Assembly: GCA_024711295.1 (NCBI GenBank)
Contig: JANJTB010000036.1
Coordinates: forward strand, 1-64,000
Origin: a bacterium
Lineage (GTDB): Bacteria; Bacteroidota; Ignavibacteria; Kapaibacteriales; UBA2268
Length of the DNA stretch: 64,000 nt
Direction: 5' to 3'
The stretch's first letter is position 1. Each line of letters starts with the position of its first letter. The notes beneath the pieces were generated by a model. That model had not been told where the DNA came from, ran no database searches, and saw nothing but the letters and a program-made list of their open reading frames with translations. This document shows positions 63,462-64,000 of the stretch, one piece after another. A program made the position numbers and the translations under genes.

Positions 63462-64000
63462 TTATTTGTTAATTACAAATCTGCTGAACTTCACTGATTT
63501 GCCATTATAAATCTTTACTATATACTGGCCTGCAGGGAGTGATTCAAGACTTATATTCTTGAAATTGTCGCCGCTTACAGTATTCATATCTGTGCTGTAT
63601 AATTTGCTTCCAAGAATGTCGTACACTTCGATAAGCGAATTACCTGCATCAGCTGCAAATGACACATTTATGTTGTCAGTAGCAGGATTTGGGTACAGAC
63701 TTACACCTTCTGATGTGATTATATCATCAACAGATGTAACATTTTCAGGAATAAGTTCAATATTATGACCGCTGATAACACCATCTTCGCCAACTTCAAC
63801 AAATTCCCTGTGTGTGCGGTATCCAACCTTGTCAACAATAAACTCATATCTGCCCGGAGCAACACTATTGAGTTTGTATTCTCCATTATTTGCACTCTTG
63901 TTGTATTTATTAGTAACGCCCTGTTGATTGACAAGAAATATTGAGGCACCCGAAATTTCTGTTCCACGCTCTTCGTTTTTGATACCTCCTCCGTGCGATG
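63462..64000 (-). CDS. T9SS cargo protein, C-terminal part (cut by the right edge)
   Basis: On the minus strand the frame is open from the right edge to the stop at 63462. There is no start inside the window, so this is the last about 179 residues. It reads HGGGIKNEERGTEISGASIF, a carboxypeptidase-regulatory/CNA-B-like domain (GEYKLNSVAPGRYEFIVDK) to about residue 95. After a linker it ends with a classical type A sorting domain: VSLYPNPATDNINVSFAA, LIEVYDILGSKLYSTDMN, LPAGQYIVKIYNGKSVKFS, RFVINK. It is secreted by T9SS; the catalytic or binding part lies outside the window. Confidence 0.88.
   Translation of the reverse strand, partial: SHGGGIKNEERGTEISGASIFLVNQQGVTNKYNKSANNGEYKLNSVAPGRYEFIVDKVGYRTHREFVEVGEDGVISGHNIELIPENVTSVDDIITSEGVSLYPNPATDNINVSFAADAGNSLIEVYDILGSKLYSTDMNTVSGDNFKNISLESLPAGQYIVKIYNGKSVKFSRFVINK

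Overview
The window looks like chromosome from a low-GC, Gram-negative, flagellum-free member of the FCB group (Bacteroidota/Ignavibacteria/Kapabacteria side). The evidence is indirect. Several secreted proteins end in type IX secretion (T9SS) type A sorting domains. There is a PorV/PorQ-type barrel, a GWxTD-domain protein, a carboxypeptidase-regulatory/TonB receptor, an ECF sigma/anti-sigma pair, LptE, LpxL and heptosyltransferase homologues (so an LPS outer membrane), and an SMC with the standard bacterial architecture. I cannot fix the genus or species. No rRNA, tRNA, CRISPR array or complete insertion sequence was seen.

Layout. 1-1.8 kb is a small accessory patch, all on the minus strand: the 3' part of an RHS-repeat gene cut off by a RelE-type toxin-antitoxin pair, then an orphan membrane-anchored protein preceded by a frame-disrupted coding remnant. 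1.8-11.7 kb holds envelope and metabolic genes: an exported amidotransferase-like protein, a metallo-hydrolase/LptE/glycosyltransferase operon, a thiolase, an Asp-rich lipoprotein, a small barrel, MgtE and an SRPBCC protein. 11.9-16.9 kb has an aspartate ammonia-lyase fused to a cyclic-nucleotide-binding-like domain, a NarL/LuxR response regulator, Aat and a class II photolyase. 16.9-31.7 kb is one long minus-strand run. It goes from an ECF sigma factor and its anti-sigma factor through a TonB-dependent receptor, a 1565-residue exported protein, a PorV-like barrel and a GWxTD protein to LpxL- and heptosyltransferase-like enzymes, with two hairpin terminators inside the run.

32-37.2 kb has KatG, an M23 peptidase, a membrane acyltransferase and small unknown genes. 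37.3-46.8 kb is visibly more AT-rich, apart from an M13 metallopeptidase gene. Its main feature is a pair of look-alike three-gene modules at 42.26-44.33 and 44.60-46.63 kb. Each has a small exported Cys-containing protein, then a hairpin, then a propeller-like protein, then a thioredoxin-like protein with a CxxC. A 60-bp near-identical repeat brackets the second module. I consider this the best candidate for an undescribed system here.

46.8-51.4 kb encodes a T9SS-type peptidylarginine/agmatine deiminase, a lamin-tail-domain protein and a free-methionine sulfoxide reductase. 51.6-64 kb contains SMC, membrane proteins of unknown role, an S41-like protein that seems to lack its nucleophile, a heavy-metal-associated protein, a double HD protein, an SDR without the usual Tyr, an MlaE-type permease and riboflavin synthase. 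A T9SS cargo gene runs off the right edge.

How the genes fit together: many act in building or decorating the outer membrane (LptE, LpxL-like, GT9, MlaE, acyltransferase, PorV, TonB receptor) or are exported through it (sorting-domain proteins, lipoproteins). The rest is scattered housekeeping.
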